Below the pieces are notes generated by a model, which did no database searches, was not told the origin of the DNA, and was given only the letters and a program-made list of their open reading frames with translations. Position numbers and translations under genes: made by a program. Positions 60,991 through 64,000 of a stretch of DNA of 64,000 bases are shown one piece after another. Each line of letters starts with the position of its first letter. Within the stretch, counting starts at the first letter, position 1. Source of the stretch: Alviniconcha marisindica (Eukaryota > Mollusca > Gastropoda > Provannidae); NCBI GenBank assembly GCA_018857735.1, contig JABMCL010003092.1, positions 157,001 to 221,000 of the forward strand, read 5' to 3'.

Positions 60991-61483
60991 CCTATATCAA
61001 AACGCTGTTACAGCTAACGCACTTTCCGGTGTGGGCTTGCTCATAGTCGCAAGCGATTTAAGCAGGTTCCCGTGGTGAATGCCTACGGAATATAAGTAAG
61101 TACTAGTCAATGGAATGGAGATAGGGTTTTGCCGTATCAGGACGGGTGTTATTGTGCACTGACAGATGGGTGGTTGGTTGTTGCCGTTGTAACCGGCAGT
61201 GAATTAGAAGAAAAAAATGTGATTTAGTAACCTGCGTTTTGAACGGGTGTGAAAGAATTGTGAATGTGTGATTCGTAATGAGCTGACGGGTGACAGGACG
61301 TGAAAATCCATGAACTAACTATGATAATCAGAGTCCAACCAATATCTCCAAGTCCTATCTCCATTCCATTGACTAGTACTTACTTATATTCCGTAGGCAT
61401 TCACCACGGGAACCTGCTTAAATCGCTTGTGACACAAGCCCACACCAGAAAGTGCGTTAGCTGTAACAGCGTTTTGATATAGG
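60991..61483. mobile_element. Large fold-back: ~130-bp inverted arms, ~227-bp centre
   Basis: Left arm 60991-61126 and right arm 61354-61483 pair closely (e.g. 'gcctacggaatataagtaag' against its complement 'cttacttatattccgtaggc'). The centre contains a segment related to the duplicated repeat at 46.4-47.2 kb ('cctgcgttttgaac'). Confidence 0.85.
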
Positions 61484-61667
61484 AAGAGAATTTGTGAGAG
61501 AATAACAAATAACAAATAAAATAAAAAAGAGAGAAAAAGATGGGGAATGGACGGGAAGGTAGACATTAGGACAAGGACGAAATCCCTGGCAGTAGGCGAA
61601 GCATGTGTGGATATATTCTGACCTGCTCGAGGCTATAAAAGGAGAACATTGGGCAGCTCTGGGTCAC

Positions 61668-61835
61668 ATGGTTCAGGAGCTGTGTGAGAGTCGAGGTGGC
61701 CGTCCTGAGCTGTCCGTCCTAACGAGCCTTCTGGTTTCCGTGGACGTAAAGCTATATTGAACCATGCTTCGGCATTGGTCTCAGCTTGTCCCTAATATGT
61801 CAACTGACATCTGAGGACATTAAGCAACACTACCT
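61668..61835 (-). repeat. Dispersed ~160-bp repeat (copy 2, inverted)
   Basis: Reverse complement of 46000-46160 with the same module order; 'tcgaggtggccgtcctgagc' and 'acatctgaggacattaagca' are clear landmarks. Confidence 0.75.
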
Positions 61836-62274
61836 ACCTACCAGCTCTGGGTTCTCAACAGAGGGGATCTTAACTTCTGCATCCGAAGTGCCCCACTGCG
61901 GGGCTGATTATCATAGGTCAGTATGAATGGAGGTGCAATAAAAGACATCTTGTACCCGTTCAGGTGTATTTAAAAAAAAACCGTTTTTTGTTTGTTTTGC
62001 GTCTGACCAATGGGAGCTTCCCAGTGAGAGGATGGCCAGTATTACTGAATATCGGCTTGTCTGTCTTTCCGTGACCACGGGTACTTTGATAACTAGCAGG
62101 CCGGTTTTTATCGGTGAATTTGTATTTCGGTAACTACCGGGCCAGTTTTTTCTTTTCTTTTTTTCTTTTTTTCTTCTTCTTCTGCGTTTGGCGGTTTTAT
62201 AACATAACCACAGATATCTCGGTAAATATCTGCGTTTGTCTGTTTTGTAATATAACCACAGCTATCTCGGCAGC

Positions 62275-62756
62275 TAACGGGGCCAGTTTCTCAGTGTCTG
62301 CATTTGTCTGTCTTCTCGTGTTGCTTGAGGTATCTCGGTAACCAGCGGGCCAGTTTCTGTCTGCATTTGTCTGTCTTCTCGTGTTGCTTGAGGTATCTCG
62401 GTAACCAGCGGGCCAGTTTCTGTCTGCATTTGTCTGTCTTCTCGCGTTGCTTGAGGTATCTCGATAACCAGCGGGCCAGTTTCTGTCTGCATTTGTCTGT
62501 CTTCTCGCGTTGCTTGAGGTATCTCGGTAACCAGCGGGCCAGTTTCTGTCTGCATTTGTCTGTCTTCTTGCGTTGCTTGAGGTATCTCGGTAACCAGCGG
62601 GCCAGTTTCTGTCTGCATTTGTCTGTCTTCTCGCGTTGCTTGAGGTATCTCGGTAACCAGCGGGCCAGTTTCTGTCTGCATTTGTCTGTCTTTTCGCGTT
62701 ACTTCAGGTATCTCGGTAACCAGCGGGCCAGTTTCTGTCTACATTTGTCTGTCTTC
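62275..62756. repeat. 63-bp minisatellite (about 7-8 units)
   Basis: Units of 63 bases contain 'atctcggtaaccagcgggcc' and 'ctgcatttgtctgtcttctc'. Because 63 is a multiple of three, both strands stay open and translate as 21-residue repeats; neither looks like a real protein. Degenerate units extend upstream to about 62080. Confidence 0.95.
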
Positions 62757-62768
62757 TCCCGTAACCAC

Positions 62769-63607
62769 TAATGGAGCAGGATTCGTTATTCCTGAATTAA
62801 AAGTGCAAAAATCTTTTTACTTACGGAAGGGTTTTCCCATATTTACATCTGAGTTATATGCAATATTAATGGCATTAAACTACATATGCAATATTCAGTT
62901 AGCAATATATAATTTTGTGACCTGTGTTGACTCAAAATCATTTCTCGGTGCATTGAAAAACTGGAACTGTAAAATGAGAGGGGATATATTTTATGAAGTA
63001 AAGTATTTAATACATTGTATCATGTACAAGGGTATTGGGGTTGAGTTTTGTTGGATACCGTCTCATTGTGGTCTTTACTGGAATGAAATATCAGACAAAT
63101 TAGCTAAACAAGGTGCAATGAAAAATATGTCTGAGATATCCAATAACCCACTACTATCACCTCATGAGATTAATTCACTACTTAAGAAGACCGTATATAA
63201 ACAAATTGAAAAAAGTAAATTTGCGATACCTTCTTGTTCTAGATATTTATCAAGAGTAATATACAAGTTACGTTTAAATTCATGGAACACTAAATATTCA
63301 CAGAATGTGACATGCGTTTGTAAAAATATCTTATCTGTTAAACACATACTGCTTGAATGTCCTTTTACTACAGTTATTTCAGAAAAATGGATATGACTTA
63401 AATGCTTACAACAATGTAAGAGATATTTTGTATAATGCTGATGTTATTACTAATATTGTCAGATCGATTGTTCATAGTCCTGTGGAAACATTAGTATAAA
63501 TAATAATTATATGTTTTTTGTTGTTTTGTTGTTGTTGTTGTTTTTTGTCTAATATCACCTCGATGTGAACAGACATAAAATAAAATATTGATTGATTGAT
63601 TGATTGA
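62769..63607 (+). mobile_element. 5'-truncated RNase H-bearing LINE with 12-bp target duplication
   Basis: Flanked by identical 'tcccgtaaccac' at 62757-62768 and 63608-63619. The insert is 839 bases and lies at the edge of the 63-bp minisatellite. It encodes the RNase H domain: GAGFVIP, then FTSELYAILMAL, CVDSKSFLGAL, WIPSHCGLYWNEISDKLAKQ, and a C-terminal Cys/His-type CVC...KHILLECP. The 5' cut removes the first catalytic Asp strand. The 3' end has AATAAA-type sequence and a TTGA tail. RNase H plus this tail points to the I superfamily (I/Nimb-like). Confidence 0.85.
62803..63396 (+). pseudogene. LINE ORF2 fragment: RNase H and C-terminal region, frameshifted
   Basis: The open frame has no ATG at its start and continues upstream to the truncation point near 62770. 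It ends with a stop just after LLECPFTTV, but another frame carries on for about 40 codons to TAA before the 3' UTR, so a single-base indel near 63360-63375 probably broke the C-terminus. Retained RNase H residues include the Glu of SELYA, the Asp of VDSK and the Asp of SDKLAK. Not functional alone. Confidence 0.8.
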
Positions 63608-63619
63608 TCCCGTAACCAC

Positions 63620-64000
63620 AGTTTCTTTTTAAACAATCGGAAGGTTTTCACTAAAAGCAGATTTTCTGGTAACCAACGAACTTGTAATAACATGAGACGT
63701 AGGATATTTTAAAATAAAGCAATGTCATATCTTAATCAAATTATTTGTCTAATATCACCTTGCTGTTAATAATAAATTATTTCGTAATTTTCAAAACATC
63801 TGCAGAAACCAAATTCTTTAGAGAGCGCAGTTTATTCTTCATCCCCATCACGTGTTGGGTGATTTCAGCATTGGCAAGTGGCTAGTTTTGTGAACAGTGC
63901 CGGAACTGTGAATAAGGTGGACCCCTGCTGGCTACCATCAGTCTTGCAGTACGTGTTACTTCAACAGGACAGCGCTTCCATCGATCGATATTTCCATACA
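63620..64000. other. Right edge of window, no gene seen
   Basis: AT-rich sequence with a further short LINE 3'-like fragment ('gtctaatatcaccttgctgt') at about 63747-63766. Confidence 0.4.

Noticed and set aside
62274..62771. Open frames on both strands with 21-residue repeats
   Set aside because: The 63-bp unit keeps both strands open automatically. No signal peptide, no start context and no flanking coding sequence.

Overview
This is eukaryotic, animal genomic DNA: spliced genes with GT-AG introns, long introns, many CA/GT, GA/CT and AT microsatellites, long G or C homopolymers, tRNA-derived SINE heads, LINE fragments and fold-back elements. The repeat style and the conservation level of the proteins suggest a lophotrochozoan, most likely a mollusc. 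That placement is inference; no mitochondrial or ribosomal marker is present.

Four protein-coding genes can be supported. (1) A single-coding-exon BTB-BACK-Kelch protein lies at 3641-5338 on the minus strand. (2) ASNSD1 (asparagine synthetase domain-containing 1) lies at 8230-21268 on the plus strand. I rebuilt it as 13 coding exons with compatible phases, 773 aa, running from an MCGICC N-terminus to a C-terminal exon closely resembling the vertebrate one. (3) STK11/LKB1 lies at 45484-29740 on the minus strand. I rebuilt it as nine coding exons, 445 aa; exons 2-8 have the lengths I recall for human STK11 (84, 90, 133, 137, 128, 58 and 188 nt), and the protein ends in a CaaX-like CKQS. (4) KRR1, a small-subunit processome KH protein, lies at 47961-48902 on the plus strand with an intronless coding region. 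The Kelch gene and ASNSD1 are divergent around a CpG-containing interval (6.6-7.2 kb). STK11 and KRR1 are divergent around 45.5-47.9 kb.

Layout: 1-3.6 kb holds mostly unassigned sequence with a perfect 59-bp inverted repeat near the left edge. 3.6-5.4 kb is the Kelch gene. 8.2-21.3 kb is ASNSD1, whose introns and 3' flank carry at least four minisatellites. 22.3-29.7 kb is intergenic with repeats, a fold-back element and a LINE C-terminal fragment. 29.7-45.5 kb is STK11, with minisatellites in intron 8 and a candidate 1.2-kb solo LTR plus a TA-flanked fold-back element in intron 1. 45.5-49 kb is the STK11/KRR1 interval and KRR1. 49-64 kb is gene-poor: microsatellites, SINE head, LINE fragments, two more large inverted repeats, two minisatellites, and a 5'-truncated RNase H LINE with a 12-bp target duplication.

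The most interesting pattern is that three minisatellites sit exactly on 3' splice sites (ASNSD1 exons 7 and 10, STK11 exon 5), so the authentic acceptor is one unit of an array of decoys. A fourth acceptor (STK11 exon 9) uses a (TG)n microsatellite as its upstream tract. STK11 intron 2, a U12-type AT-AC intron in human, appears here as a U2-type GC-AG intron. No new multi-gene system or CRISPR array was found.
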